Below, piece after piece: positions 4,452 to 12,851 of a stretch of DNA of 37,347 bases. Numbering within the stretch: position 1 is the stretch's first letter; each line of letters opens with the position of its first letter. The notes under the pieces are model-generated. The model made no database searches. It was not told the DNA's origin and saw nothing but the letters and a program-made list of their open reading frames with translations. The stretch spans positions 1 through 37,347 of IMG/VR virus record IMGVR_UViG_3300036806_000303; one strand, written 5' to 3'. Source of the DNA: a virus. Made by a program: the position numbers and the translations under genes.

Positions 4452-6962
4452 ATGCCCGCCACCCCGTCCTTCCGAAGCGCCGGCACCCACTCGTTCACGG
4501 CCAACAACGTCCAGAACCCGACGACGCTGACGCCGGGCGCACCGGCAGGGACCGCGGCCGGCGACCTGCTCCTCCTCGTCTGCGGGTCGCGGTCGATCAC
4601 CGCCACCGTCGCCACCCCGACCGGCTGGACGCTCGTCACCGGCTTCCCGAAACGCAGCGGCACCGCCTCGGGCGGCACCTTCTACGTCTTCACGCGGATC
4701 GCCGACGGCACCGGCACCGACACGCCCTCACCCATCTGGTCGGGGCTCACCACCGGCACCAGCGGCGACTCCTCCGGCGCCGGAATCATCTGCGTCCAGA
4801 ACGCGACCGCGACCCTCGACGGCACCGTCGCCTCCTCCGACCTCTCCGCGCAGACGACGACGTCGGTGATCCCCGCATTCACGACCGCCACCAACAAAAG
4901 CTACGTGCTCGGGCTCGCCCTGAAGCTGCTCGAGTCGTCCGGGCAGACCTCGACCGTCGCGACGTTCACCGAACGCGTCGACCAGTCAACCACCAGCGGC
5001 ACCGGCCACATCGTCGAGATCTCCGACAAGGTGCAAACCACCGCAGGCTCCTCCGGCACCGCCACCGTCACCTGGTCGGCCACCGGCAGCGCGCGCGCGC
5101 TCACCGTCTCGCTCGGCTTCAAGGCCGCCCCCGCCCAGCTCACCCAGACCGCGTCGTTCACGCAGCCGCAGACCTACAGCGACCAGCTCGCGACCGCGGC
5201 CGGCGCCAGCGACCTCTACACCCAGCCGCAAGACTTCGAGTTCCAGAACGCGGCCGCGAAAAGAGCCGCGTTCACGCAGGCCAGCACAAGCACGCTCAGC
5301 CGGGCCGCCTCGAAGCTGAAAGCCTTTACGCAGGCACAGACGATCGCCGCCTGGACCACGTTCAAGCAGACCGGCAGCAACGCGTTCACCGTCGCCGTCA
5401 CCGTCACCCAGGCGCAGACGCTCACCCTCCGCCGCAACGCGGCCGCGGGCCGCGTCTGGACCCAGAGCCAGACCGCGACGCTGACCAAGACGGTCACCGA
5501 CTCGAAAGCATGGACGCAGGCGTCCGCGTTCCTCTCCACGCGCTCCTCGACGAAAACCGTCGCCGCTGGCCAGCAGCAGCAGCTCACCAGCCGACGCGCT
5601 GCCGGCAAGACCGGAACGTGGACGCAGAGCTCGAGCCTCACCCTGCCGGCGCGCGCGATCGCCGCCGGCCGCGCCTGGACGCAGGGGCAGGCGCCGAACC
5701 TCGCGAAGGCGGTCACCGACTCGAAAGTCTGGACGCAGACGACCGGCTACCTCGCCGCGCGCGCCGCCGGCAAAACGCTGGCAATCAGCCAGCCACAGTC
5801 GGCGAGCATGACCCGGCAGCTCGTCCATCTCGTCACGCTCGCGTTCGCGCAGGCCCAGAGCTACCTCACCTCGAGAAGCGCCGGCAAGACCGGAACGTGG
5901 ACGCAGACGCAGACCGGCTCGAGCTCGCGCGCCGCCGGCGCAACCCGAACGTGGACGCAGGCCGAGAGCTCGAGCTTCCTCCGCGGCGCGATCGGCCGCG
6001 TCGTCTCGCTCGCCTTTACGCAGCCGCAGACGCTCACCCTGCAAAAAGCCGCCGCCGCCGCGAAAACATGGGCTCAGGCCCAGTCGGCGACCGTCGCCGA
6101 GCAGATCGTCAAGCTCGTCACGCTCGCGTTCACGCAGCCGCAAGCCCTCACCCTGCGCCGAAACGTGGCCGCCGGCCGCGCCTGGACGCAGAGCTCCGCC
6201 GGCACACTCCGAAAGGCGGCAGCCTCCTCGAGAGCATGGACGCAGACCGAGGCCGCCACGCTCAGCAAGGCGGCCGCGAAACGGGTCAGCGGCGCCCAGG
6301 CCCAAACCGCCGTCTTCTCCGCCCAGCTCGTACGGCTCGTCGTGCTCGCATTCACGCAGCCGCAGCAGCTCCTCACCCGCCGCGGCGCCGGCAAGGCCAC
6401 GGCCGCCGGCCAGGCGGCCGCCCTGAACGTGCGCAAGGCGGCCGCCGGCGAGCTCGACCTGCGGCAGCCGGCCGCCCTGAACGTGAACAAGCACGCCGCC
6501 GGCGAGCTCACGCTCGAGCAGCCGGCCGCCCTGAACGTGAACAAGGCCGCCGGCGCGGCCCGCTCCTGGACGCAGCCGCAGGCCGCGACCCTCACCGCCC
6601 GGCTGCTCCGGATGATCAGCCTCGCATTCGCGCAAGCCAGCACGGTCACCCTTTCGAGAGGCACCGGCAAGACCGTCGCCGCCGACCAGTCGCAGACCTA
6701 TATGACCCGGAAAGCCGTGGCCAGCACGATCAGCGCGACGGTCGGCACGGTCGGCTCCTGGATCCGCGGCATCGCCGAAAAGGTCGCGACCATGCTGCTC
6801 GGCGACAAGGCCACCACGCTCGCCGTCGTCGACGACAAGCCGACCCGCTACGCCATCCTCGACGACCAGCCCCGCGTCGCCGCCGCCTTCGACGACGCCG
6901 CCACCACACGGCTGCTCCTCGACGACGCCGCAGCCACCCGCGCCGCGCTCGACGACGCCTAA
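4452..6962 (+). CDS. Repeat-rich tail fibre/adhesin
   Basis: 836 residues. Residues 1 to about 230 form a beta-rich N-terminal domain: GTAAGDLLLLVCGSRS, ATPTGWTLVTGF and GTFYVFTRIADG, the 'GDLLLL..PxGWTLV...YVFxRIA' pattern of phage and bacterial surface proteins. Residues about 236-760 consist of about 28 repeats, mostly 18 residues long, with consensus [WF]TQxQxxxLxRxAAxxRx; some are 20 residues and end LVxLVxLA. The last 55 residues are a different 10-residue repeat built on a hydrophobic residue plus Asp-Asp. It is the only long virion-type gene on the plus strand, starts behind its own CGATAGGC element, and meets the 829-residue protein gene tail to tail. A role in receptor binding or as a fibre shaft is inferred. 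Confidence 0.7.
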   Translation: MPATPSFRSAGTHSFTANNVQNPTTLTPGAPAGTAAGDLLLLVCGSRSITATVATPTGWTLVTGFPKRSGTASGGTFYVFTRIADGTGTDTPSPIWSGLTTGTSGDSSGAGIICVQNATATLDGTVASSDLSAQTTTSVIPAFTTATNKSYVLGLALKLLESSGQTSTVATFTERVDQSTTSGTGHIVEISDKVQTTAGSSGTATVTWSATGSARALTVSLGFKAAPAQLTQTASFTQPQTYSDQLATAAGASDLYTQPQDFEFQNAAAKRAAFTQASTSTLSRAASKLKAFTQAQTIAAWTTFKQTGSNAFTVAVTVTQAQTLTLRRNAAAGRVWTQSQTATLTKTVTDSKAWTQASAFLSTRSSTKTVAAGQQQQLTSRRAAGKTGTWTQSSSLTLPARAIAAGRAWTQGQAPNLAKAVTDSKVWTQTTGYLAARAAGKTLAISQPQSASMTRQLVHLVTLAFAQAQSYLTSRSAGKTGTWTQTQTGSSSRAAGATRTWTQAESSSFLRGAIGRVVSLAFTQPQTLTLQKAAAAAKTWAQAQSATVAEQIVKLVTLAFTQPQALTLRRNVAAGRAWTQSSAGTLRKAAASSRAWTQTEAATLSKAAAKRVSGAQAQTAVFSAQLVRLVVLAFTQPQQLLTRRGAGKATAAGQAAALNVRKAAAGELDLRQPAALNVNKHAAGELTLEQPAALNVNKAAGAARSWTQPQAATLTARLLRMISLAFAQASTVTLSRGTGKTVAADQSQTYMTRKAVASTISATVGTVGSWIRGIAEKVATMLLGDKATTLAVVDDKPTRYAILDDQPRVAAAFDDAATTRLLLDDAAATRAALDDA
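5158..6735 (+). repeat. About 28 tandem imperfect 54-bp repeats
   Basis: In-frame degenerate repeats (54 bp, some 60 bp) coding for the 18-residue units of the fibre. The DNA copies are diverged but share segments such as ACGCAGCCGCAGACGCTCAC. Such an array can change copy number by recombination. Confidence 0.75.
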
Positions 6963-6972
6963 CCTACGATCG

Positions 6973-9462
6973 TTAGCCGGGCGTGATCCGCTGCCAGAGA
7001 TGCATCCCCGTCGGCAGCTCGAGACACTCGCCGACGGTACAGATCGCCGTCACGATCTTCGTCTGACCGACACCCCACTTCTCCGTCTCGACTGTCGGGC
7101 CGGCGATGAACGACGCGTAGTAGAGCGTCCGCGTGACGGGATCGTAGTAGGGCGGCGACTCTGCCGGCGCCCTCGAGGAATCGTTGCCCTGCCGGGAGGT
7201 GTTCGGCTCGCCGATCGCCTGCCCAATACCGTCGTTCAGCCAGTCGTGCAGGCAGATCCGGTCGAACTGGTCGACGGCACCCGCAGCGGGAATCCAGATG
7301 TTCCGCGGCTCCGAGACGAAGTCGAACTGGCTCGCGGCGGCCTGCTCAACCGCGGCCGCCCGGTCACCGTCCATCTCCGAGAAGACGGCGCTGCCGTCGA
7401 CCGGAACCCGGTAGACGCCGTTCGCTCGCCGGCCGGTCGTCACCGCGTCGATCCAGATCGGGATCACCAGATAGACCTCCTCGCCGTCGAGGGTCGCATC
7501 GACATACGGCGCCGACAGCGCGAACATGCGCCGCAGCATGTAGCCGGCGCCGAAGATGCTCGCGTCGGCTTCAGCCGACCAGAAGTTCGTGAGCGTGATC
7601 CCGACCTCGGAGACTTGCGGCAGCAGCGCGCCGTCGAGGGTCTGCAGCACCGCGGGCGCGTTCGTCGAGCTGGCCTCGATGTCCCAGAGCTCGAGCGCGG
7701 TCGGCCCGCTCATCGGCGCATACCTGAGCGGCGGCGTGTCGCCGGTGTCTTCGGTCTGCTGCCGGTTGACGAAGGCGAGCGGCCGGCCGCCGTCGTTGAC
7801 GACCTGGTGTTGCGCCGTCCATGCCATGTGGTCGGAAGGCGGGTAGTAGTTCTCGGTCGTCGGAGTGGCGCCGATGATGTCGTTGTAAAGCAGGTCACGG
7901 GACTCGATCAGGCCGCCGCTGCTCCACTGGGAATAGTTCGTCCGCCAGCCGCGGTTCGGCCAGAAGCCCGGCCCCGGATCGCGCTGCCCCCAGCGTCCCG
8001 ACTCCGCCCAGATCGCGTGGCAGACTCCCGGCTCCGCCGGTGAGGCGGCGAGGCTCGGCAGCGACGCGAGCGCGTCGGTGTCGCCGCTGTCGCCGCCGCG
8101 GTTGAAGAAGACCGCGTCGATGTCGCCGATCCGGGTGAAGCCCGCACCGTTCCAGACGTACATCGCGAGCCGCCACACCGACCAATGGCCGGAATGGCTG
8201 ACGCCTGCGTCGGAGAAGCCTGATCCTTGGCTGCAGCCGGTCGGCAGCGGCGTCGGATCGTTCGACCGCATCAGCTCGCCGTCCGCAGGATCGTGGTCGG
8301 GGACGCAGTCGCCGATGCTGCCGGCAAACCAGTATGGATACGGCACCTCGGCGAGCTCGATCACGCCCATCCAAAGGTTCTCGCCGTCACTCGCGAACTG
8401 GATCCCCTGCGTGAACAGATACCAGTGGGTGATCGTCATCAGATACTCGAAGCAGCATTGCTTGACGGTCGAGTTGATGTGGTCGTTCCAGTCGAACGCG
8501 TACTCGGTGTCGACGGGGTAGGCGGTCAGGGCGCCGGTCGCGTCGACGGTGCGCACCCAGATCCCCGGATCGGTCGACGGGAACCCTGCGGGATAGCCGA
8601 GATCGTTGTCCTGTGCGTTCGTCGGCTGCGCGACGAAATGGAGCCCTTGATGGTGGATGTAGGCGGCCGGCGCCTCGCCGGTGTTCGGCAGCCCCGGATC
8701 GGTCAGCGATTGGTTGATGTCCCAGGTGGCGAGCGCTTCCGGCGGCGTGTCGATGTCGAGCGACGAGGTGGTGTCCTTCAGCGTGACCTCGAGCAGCTTC
8801 CAGGTGAGCCGCAGCGCGCCGTTCCAGCCGGTCGGCGAGCCGGTGTCGTCGCCGGCAAGCTCGATATAGACCGTCTGACCGGCTTCCAGCACGACACCGA
8901 TCGACTGGCCGCCGTCAGCGCCGGCGCCGATCGAGCTCCAGAAGGTCGGCGGGCTCAGGTCGGTGTCGGCGACGAGATGGTTCGGCACCGCCTCGAGCGC
9001 GTCGCAGGTCCCCGTGTAGAGCGCCGCGGCGAGCGTGTAGGCAGCCCCGGTCGGATTGTGGAAGCTCAGCCGGAAGTAGCCGGCCACGCTCTGCGGATTC
9101 GTGAACGAGAACCAGACCTGCCGCGAGAAGACGCCGAGCAGATACAGCGTGTTGAACGGGTCATCGGCCGGCGCGGTCGTCGACGCGCCGACATTCGAGA
9201 CCGTCCCGTCGAGGCAGCAGCACGGCAGCGTCGCCGCGTCTGCGCAGTCGGTGTTCGGCGCCGGCGTCCCAAGCTCGCTGAACGATGCGAGCGCCATCCC
9301 AAGAAGCGCCGCGCCGCCGGAGAGCGCGATCGTGCCGAGCAGCGACGCCCCCGGCCTGGTGGCCCCGCAGGTGTCGCAGCGGTCGACGTCGCCGAGCTGC
9401 AGCTTCTTCGTCTTCGAGCAGCCGCAGCCGCCCTTCCAGCAATCGCAATGCCACGGCTTCAT
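6973..9462 (-). CDS. Large Cys-rich virion protein with N-terminal metal-site-like cluster
   Basis: 829 residues. The N-terminus has six Cys within residues 6-32 (CDCWKGGCGC, then CDTCGATRPG), like a zinc ribbon. A hydrophobic run follows at about 39-59 (ASLLGTIALSGGAALLGMAL), and then TDCADAATLPCCCLDG. Residues about 100-220 read like a PPC-type beta sandwich (RQVWFSFTNPQ, LSFHNPTGA, ALYTGTCDALEAV). The rest is aromatic-rich and beta-like, as in tail spikes or receptor-binding proteins, but no catalytic motif was recognised. It follows the repeat protein gene by 10 bp in the tail-tip operon. A tail-tip or fibre role is inferred from position. Confidence 0.55.
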   Translation of the reverse strand: MKPWHCDCWKGGCGCSKTKKLQLGDVDRCDTCGATRPGASLLGTIALSGGAALLGMALASFSELGTPAPNTDCADAATLPCCCLDGTVSNVGASTTAPADDPFNTLYLLGVFSRQVWFSFTNPQSVAGYFRLSFHNPTGAAYTLAAALYTGTCDALEAVPNHLVADTDLSPPTFWSSIGAGADGGQSIGVVLEAGQTVYIELAGDDTGSPTGWNGALRLTWKLLEVTLKDTTSSLDIDTPPEALATWDINQSLTDPGLPNTGEAPAAYIHHQGLHFVAQPTNAQDNDLGYPAGFPSTDPGIWVRTVDATGALTAYPVDTEYAFDWNDHINSTVKQCCFEYLMTITHWYLFTQGIQFASDGENLWMGVIELAEVPYPYWFAGSIGDCVPDHDPADGELMRSNDPTPLPTGCSQGSGFSDAGVSHSGHWSVWRLAMYVWNGAGFTRIGDIDAVFFNRGGDSGDTDALASLPSLAASPAEPGVCHAIWAESGRWGQRDPGPGFWPNRGWRTNYSQWSSGGLIESRDLLYNDIIGATPTTENYYPPSDHMAWTAQHQVVNDGGRPLAFVNRQQTEDTGDTPPLRYAPMSGPTALELWDIEASSTNAPAVLQTLDGALLPQVSEVGITLTNFWSAEADASIFGAGYMLRRMFALSAPYVDATLDGEEVYLVIPIWIDAVTTGRRANGVYRVPVDGSAVFSEMDGDRAAAVEQAAASQFDFVSEPRNIWIPAAGAVDQFDRICLHDWLNDGIGQAIGEPNTSRQGNDSSRAPAESPPYYDPVTRTLYYASFIAGPTVETEKWGVGQTKIVTAICTVGECLELPTGMHLWQRITPG

Positions 9463-9472
9463 CGGAGTGCAT

Positions 9473-10396
9473 TCAATACAGAACCGCGGACACGGAGAAC
9501 GCCCCGGTGCCCGTCGTGCCGCCGCCGCTGCCGCCGCTGCCGCCGCCGCCCTGGTTCGCGCCCGCCCCCGCCAGTGTCGGCGCGTCCGCCTTGAGCAGCA
9601 GGATCCCGGCCGCAGACGGACGGGCGATCACCGCCTGCGAGAACTCCGCCAACCCGCCCGCGAAGCGCAGCACCCCGGCCGCGGCCAGCTTGACCAGCAG
9701 CAGCGTCGGCGCGTCGCCGAGCAAGCGGAGTTGCCCCGACGACGTCGTCGGGAGCTGCGTCGGATAGACAAGCGGCGCCCCGGCGCGGAGCTGCAACGCC
9801 CCGCCCGTCACCGCCCCGACAGGCAGGTTCGGCGAGCCGGCGCTGAGCAGCATCGCCGCGCTCGCGGGAAGCGTCACCGGGTAGACGGTCGCGACACCAG
9901 CGGCGAGTAGCAGCGCCGCCGACGCGGCGAACTCGACCGGGATATGCGGGCTGTAGACGACCGTCACCGACGCGATGAACGGCACCACCACGTTCGAGCC
10001 CGCCGTCGTAACGATCGGCGTATACACCACCGTCGACGAAGCGATGAACGGGACGCTCAGCCGGTCCTGCAACGTGACCGCGTACAGCACCGTCGCCGAC
10101 GCGATGAACGGGACCGCGACCTCGTCCTCGAGCGTCAGCGCATAGACGACGGTGTTGCTCGAGATGAACGACGGCTGAACCGACGGCCGGTAGAGAACTT
10201 CGACTGCGAGCTGGGAGATCCGCAGGTGTGCGCTTGTCGGCGGGCTGTAGAGGACTTCGACCGCGACCTGGCTGACCAGCGCGTTCGCGGCCGCGGCCGC
10301 GTAGATGACCTCGACGGCCTCCTGGCTGATCCGGGCCTTGGCGCCGCTCTGCGAGTAGAGAACCTCGACAGCCTCTTGCGAGAGCCTGTCGGCCAT
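9473..10396 (-). CDS. Virion protein built of short SQ-VEVLY and FIAS repeats
   Basis: 307 residues. Residues 1-85 have four units of about 20 residues reading (I/L)SQxAVEVLY (RLSQEAVEVLY, RISQEAVEVIY, LVSQVAVEVLY, RISQLAVEVLY). Residues about 75-170 have four units of about 25 residues built on FIASxTVVY. Further on are looser units (AALLLAAG, GALQLRAGAPLVYP, GQLRLLGDAPTL) and a Gly-rich linker near the C-terminus. The 'RxSQxxVEVL' repeat is familiar from minor tail or fibre proteins. It lies between the LamG-like protein and the 829-residue protein with gaps of 3 and 10 bp, so all three form one unit. Function inferred from context. Confidence 0.6.
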   Translation of the reverse strand: MADRLSQEAVEVLYSQSGAKARISQEAVEVIYAAAAANALVSQVAVEVLYSPPTSAHLRISQLAVEVLYRPSVQPSFISSNTVVYALTLEDEVAVPFIASATVLYAVTLQDRLSVPFIASSTVVYTPIVTTAGSNVVVPFIASVTVVYSPHIPVEFAASAALLLAAGVATVYPVTLPASAAMLLSAGSPNLPVGAVTGGALQLRAGAPLVYPTQLPTTSSGQLRLLGDAPTLLLVKLAAAGVLRFAGGLAEFSQAVIARPSAAGILLLKADAPTLAGAGANQGGGGSGGSGGGTTGTGAFSVSAVLY

Positions 10397-10399
10397 CGG

Positions 10400-11389
10400 C
10401 TACGCGATCGTCTTGACGCCGAACTCGTCGCCGTTCACGACCGTCGCCGTCCAATCGGTGGCGGTCGGGTCCTGCCCGTAGATCTGCGAGTAGTAGGCGT
10501 AGGTCGAGCTGAGCGTGACCGTGGTGCCGACGTTGTCGGTTCCCGACTGGCGGATCACCGGCGCGATCTGCCGGGTAGCCGCGTCGTCTTTGCGCGCATA
10601 CAGATTCACCTGGACGCCGAGGACGGTCGCGCCGCCGTCGACGCTGGTGAAGGTGTAGGTGTCGAGGTCGCCGACGGTCGCGTCGGAGACATAGGTGGTG
10701 TCTCCGTCAGGGAACGTGCCCGACGACTCGTTGACACGGTCGTAATGGTTGGGGCCGCTCGACGGGGTCCACTGTGCATGCGCGCCGTCGGCGTTCGGAT
10801 AGATCGTGGCGACGCGGACGTCGCCGAGGAACGTGTTACGAGGTGCCGACCCGGTCGTGTCGCAGATGTAGATGTCGTCGTAGGTCATCGTCGGGCCGCC
10901 GCCGCCGGAGGTGAAAACAATGGTGTCGACGCCGGACGAGCCGAAGTTGCCGGTCGTGTTCGAGATCTCGGAGACGCCGTTTAACCGTGCGCTGCACGAC
11001 CCGGACGCGCCGTTGATCAGCATGTGAACCTCGACGTAATACCAGGTGTTCGTGAGCAGCACCGTCGTCCCGGTCGCGACCACTGTGCTGCTGCTGTTCT
11101 TGATGACCAGATGCCCGGTGGCGTCGGTGCCGATCCGGAAGGTGAGCGTCGCTCCCGTTCTCAACTGGATCTCGCCGCCGGTGCTCGTCGGACTGCTCGA
11201 CTGCCACGCGAAGCCGACGTAGAGCTCGGTGTATGTCGCGCCGATCCCCTTCGACCGGGTCGTCGACCCAGACGACTGGGCGGCTTGGCCGCCGAAGCGT
11301 CCCGTGGTCAGCGTAAGCCCGTTCCAGCCTTTTGCGTTAGCCGCGGCGGTTTGCAGATGGTCGAACCCCTCGATGAAGACGAGCGCCAT
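10400..11389 (-). CDS. LamG/concanavalin-like minor tail protein
   Basis: 329 residues. It opens MALVFIEGFDHLQTAAANAK; the 'GFDHL' start is typical of phage tail proteins with a concanavalin A-like lectin fold. The first 200 residues have the LamG strand pattern: TELYVGFAWQSS, TLTFRIGTDATGHLVI, TWYYVEVHMLING, TMTYDDIYICDTTG. Residues about 200-329 form a second beta domain (VATIYPNADGAHAQWTPSSG, DTYTFTSVDGGATVLGVQVN) often found joined to it. Likely a carbohydrate-binding tail-tip protein. The ATG follows the stop of the previous gene by 9 bases, which include TAGGCGGCC, a partial copy of the start element. Confidence 0.72.
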   Translation of the reverse strand: MALVFIEGFDHLQTAAANAKGWNGLTLTTGRFGGQAAQSSGSTTRSKGIGATYTELYVGFAWQSSSPTSTGGEIQLRTGATLTFRIGTDATGHLVIKNSSSTVVATGTTVLLTNTWYYVEVHMLINGASGSCSARLNGVSEISNTTGNFGSSGVDTIVFTSGGGGPTMTYDDIYICDTTGSAPRNTFLGDVRVATIYPNADGAHAQWTPSSGPNHYDRVNESSGTFPDGDTTYVSDATVGDLDTYTFTSVDGGATVLGVQVNLYARKDDAATRQIAPVIRQSGTDNVGTTVTLSSTYAYYSQIYGQDPTATDWTATVVNGDEFGVKTIA

Positions 11390-11398
11390 CGTGGCCGC

Positions 11399-11788
11399 CT
11401 ACGCGATCGAGAACAGGCCGGAGGCGTTGAAAACGACGGTGACGTCGAGACCCGACGGCGTATAGGTGGTGACGTCGAAGATCGCCACCAGCGGCGACGT
11501 CGAGTCGGTGCCGGTGTCTTTGTAGAGGATGACGTGCGTGAACGCGGACCCGGAGACGGCGGTGATCGTGATGTCGTTGGCGTCGAAGACGCCGCTGGTC
11601 ACGGTCTTGCCGGCGAGGGCGCCGGAGCGGGCGATGATGCTGGCGCCGGTCAGGTCGGAGACGAACTCGTGGCTACTCGAGAAGGAGCCCGCGTAGAAGA
11701 GGACTTTGGTCGTGTCGGCGACGAGGTCGACCTTCGTTGCGAGGCCGAGGATGTGGGCGGCGCCTTTCGGGTAGAGCTGCGACGCCAT
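11399..11788 (-). CDS. Small virion protein, paralogue of the gene at 11976
   Basis: 129 residues (MASQLYPKGAAHILGLATKV...). It matches small beta-rich proteins found among actinophage tail-tip genes: a 'YPKG' start, DTTKVLFYAGSF, DANDITITAVSG and THVILYKDTGT. The last motif and the overall plan are shared with the 147-residue protein at 11976-12419, so the two arose by duplication. The ATG overlaps the stop of the preceding small gene (TGATG). Function unknown; a virion structural role is inferred from position. Confidence 0.6.
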   Translation of the reverse strand: MASQLYPKGAAHILGLATKVDLVADTTKVLFYAGSFSSSHEFVSDLTGASIIARSGALAGKTVTSGVFDANDITITAVSGSAFTHVILYKDTGTDSTSPLVAIFDVTTYTPSGLDVTVVFNASGLFSIA

Positions 11789-11973
11789 CAGGCGGCCTCG
11801 ACTGAGCCGTCGTCGTGGACGTGGAAGACCTTGTCGTCGGCGGTGACGACGACGGGGCCGGTCTCGCCGGGGTCGCGGCGGGTCAGCGACACCTGTTCGC
11901 CGTGCTCGACGAGCAGCGCCTCGACGGCGACGTGCTCCTGGTCGTTCAGGGGGATGCGGCCGGGGGCCAGCAC
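11788..11973 (-). CDS. Small hypothetical protein between two paralogues
   Basis: 61 residues, from GTG 11973, 2 bases after the TAA of the preceding gene. It is acidic (LNDQEHVAVEALLVEHGEQV, then VVVTADDKVFHVHDDGSVEA) with no Cys or membrane segment. Its stop overlaps the next start, indicating coupling. A longer reading upstream would overlap the previous gene and was not used. No family recognised. Confidence 0.5.
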   Translation of the reverse strand: MLAPGRIPLNDQEHVAVEALLVEHGEQVSLTRRDPGETGPVVVTADDKVFHVHDDGSVEAA

Positions 11974-11975
11974 CG

Positions 11976-12419
11976 TTAGACCGCCTGGGCGTACCAGACG
12001 CCGGTGGTGGGCCACTGGACCGCGAACGGCAGCCCGGCCGGGTCCTGGTCGGCGCCGAAGTTGATGTACGCGATCAGGAACGACGTGCCGGCGGTGCCGG
12101 TGTCCTTGTAGATGACGCCGTACCGGAACGGCGCCGACGGCGTCAGCGCGCTGACGGAGAAGTCGGTCGCGTCGAAGCGTTCCTCGCGCGTGGTCGCGTC
12201 ATAGGAGAGCGCGCAGCCGGTGAGCGTGAAGCCGCCACTCGTGTAGCCGCCGCTACCGGACAGCTCGTTGGTGACCGCGGAGAAGTATTCGTCGTTGGCC
12301 TGCGAGACCGCGTAGCCGCTGGTCGTCAGCGCCAACTTGATCGTGTCCGACGCCCAGGCGAGCCCGCCCGCCTGCAGGTGGAAGCCGAGGTGGCCGTAGA
12401 CCTTGATCGAAGCTGCCAT
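11976..12419 (-). CDS. Small virion protein, paralogue of the gene at 11399
   Basis: 147 residues. The sequence WASDTIKLALTTSGYAVSQA, then NDEYFSAVTNELSGSGGYTS, belongs to a family common near phage tail fibres ('DTIKVALL.. YTPN...D.Y.....EV.G.GYT.GG..L'). The ending YGVIYKDTGTAGTSFLIAYI matches the paralogue's VILYKDTGT segment. The start has a CGATAGGC element ending 7 nt upstream. Probably a virion surface or tail-tip protein. Confidence 0.65.
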   Translation of the reverse strand: MAASIKVYGHLGFHLQAGGLAWASDTIKLALTTSGYAVSQANDEYFSAVTNELSGSGGYTSGGFTLTGCALSYDATTREERFDATDFSVSALTPSAPFRYGVIYKDTGTAGTSFLIAYINFGADQDPAGLPFAVQWPTTGVWYAQAV

Positions 12420-12426
12420 CCCCGGC

Positions 12427-12434
12427 GCCTATCG
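12427..12434 (-). promoter_or_regulatory. SAS-like start element (gene 12419)
   Basis: CGATAGGC ending 7 nt before the ATG. Confidence 0.8.
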
Positions 12435-12446
12435 GCGGCGACGGGG

Positions 12447-12830
12447 TTACGGGACGCCGTAGATGAACTCGCCGGTCGCGAGCAGCCGGCAAGGCACGTA
12501 GACGCCGGCGTCGTCGTGGCTGTGCACCGGCACGTCGTGGTCGAGCCGGTACTGGTCGGGCAGGACGAAGACGGTGTCGCCGGGCGCGACGCCGGTGACG
12601 TCGCCCTGAATCTCGAGGCCGCCGCCGAGCAGCCACCGGAACCGCAGCGGCACCGGGTTCGGGATCGCCGCCGTCGGATCCATGTTCGAGCCGGCGAGGA
12701 AGTCCGGCGAGCCGGGCCAGGTGCCGCCGACGTAGACCCAGCGGCCGTGCGCGCGTGCTCTGAGCCGGTCGAGCTCGCGGCGGTGGCCGCGCAGCTTCGC
12801 CCACTCGTCGTCGATCTGCAGCGGCTTCAC
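12447..12830 (-). CDS. Small virion-associated protein of unknown function
   Basis: 127 residues from a GTG start placed 6 nt after a CGATAGGC element. The N-terminus is helical and basic (WAKLRGHRRELDRLRARAHG). The rest is beta-rich with WVYVGGTWPGSPDF, LEIQGDVTGVAPGDTVFVLP and FIYGVP. The second part resembles small domains seen in tail or fibre accessory proteins. It lies between the Gp37-like tail gene and the small paralogues in a single-direction block. No family was recognised. Confidence 0.55.
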   Translation of the reverse strand: MKPLQIDDEWAKLRGHRRELDRLRARAHGRWVYVGGTWPGSPDFLAGSNMDPTAAIPNPVPLRFRWLLGGGLEIQGDVTGVAPGDTVFVLPDQYRLDHDVPVHSHDDAGVYVPCRLLATGEFIYGVP

Positions 12831-12836
12831 GCCGCC

Positions 12837-12844
12837 GCCTATCG
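12837..12844 (-). promoter_or_regulatory. SAS-like start element (gene 12830)
   Basis: CGATAGGC in GGCCGATAGGCGGCGGC, ending 6 nt before a GTG start. It supports GTG over any internal ATG. Confidence 0.85.
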
Positions 12845-12851
12845 GCCTCGC

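Noticed and set aside
4986-6635. 549-residue minus-strand frame opposite the fibre repeats
   Set aside because: Its repeats mirror the coding repeats on the other strand; no start signal.
5158-6735. CRISPR-like array
   Set aside because: The repeats are in-frame, degenerate, contiguous and protein-coding; there are no spacers.
4385-6976. 863-residue plus-strand frame overlapping the fibre
   Set aside because: Arg/His/Asp-rich alternative frame of the repeat region. The 836-residue frame has the start element and the regular repeats.
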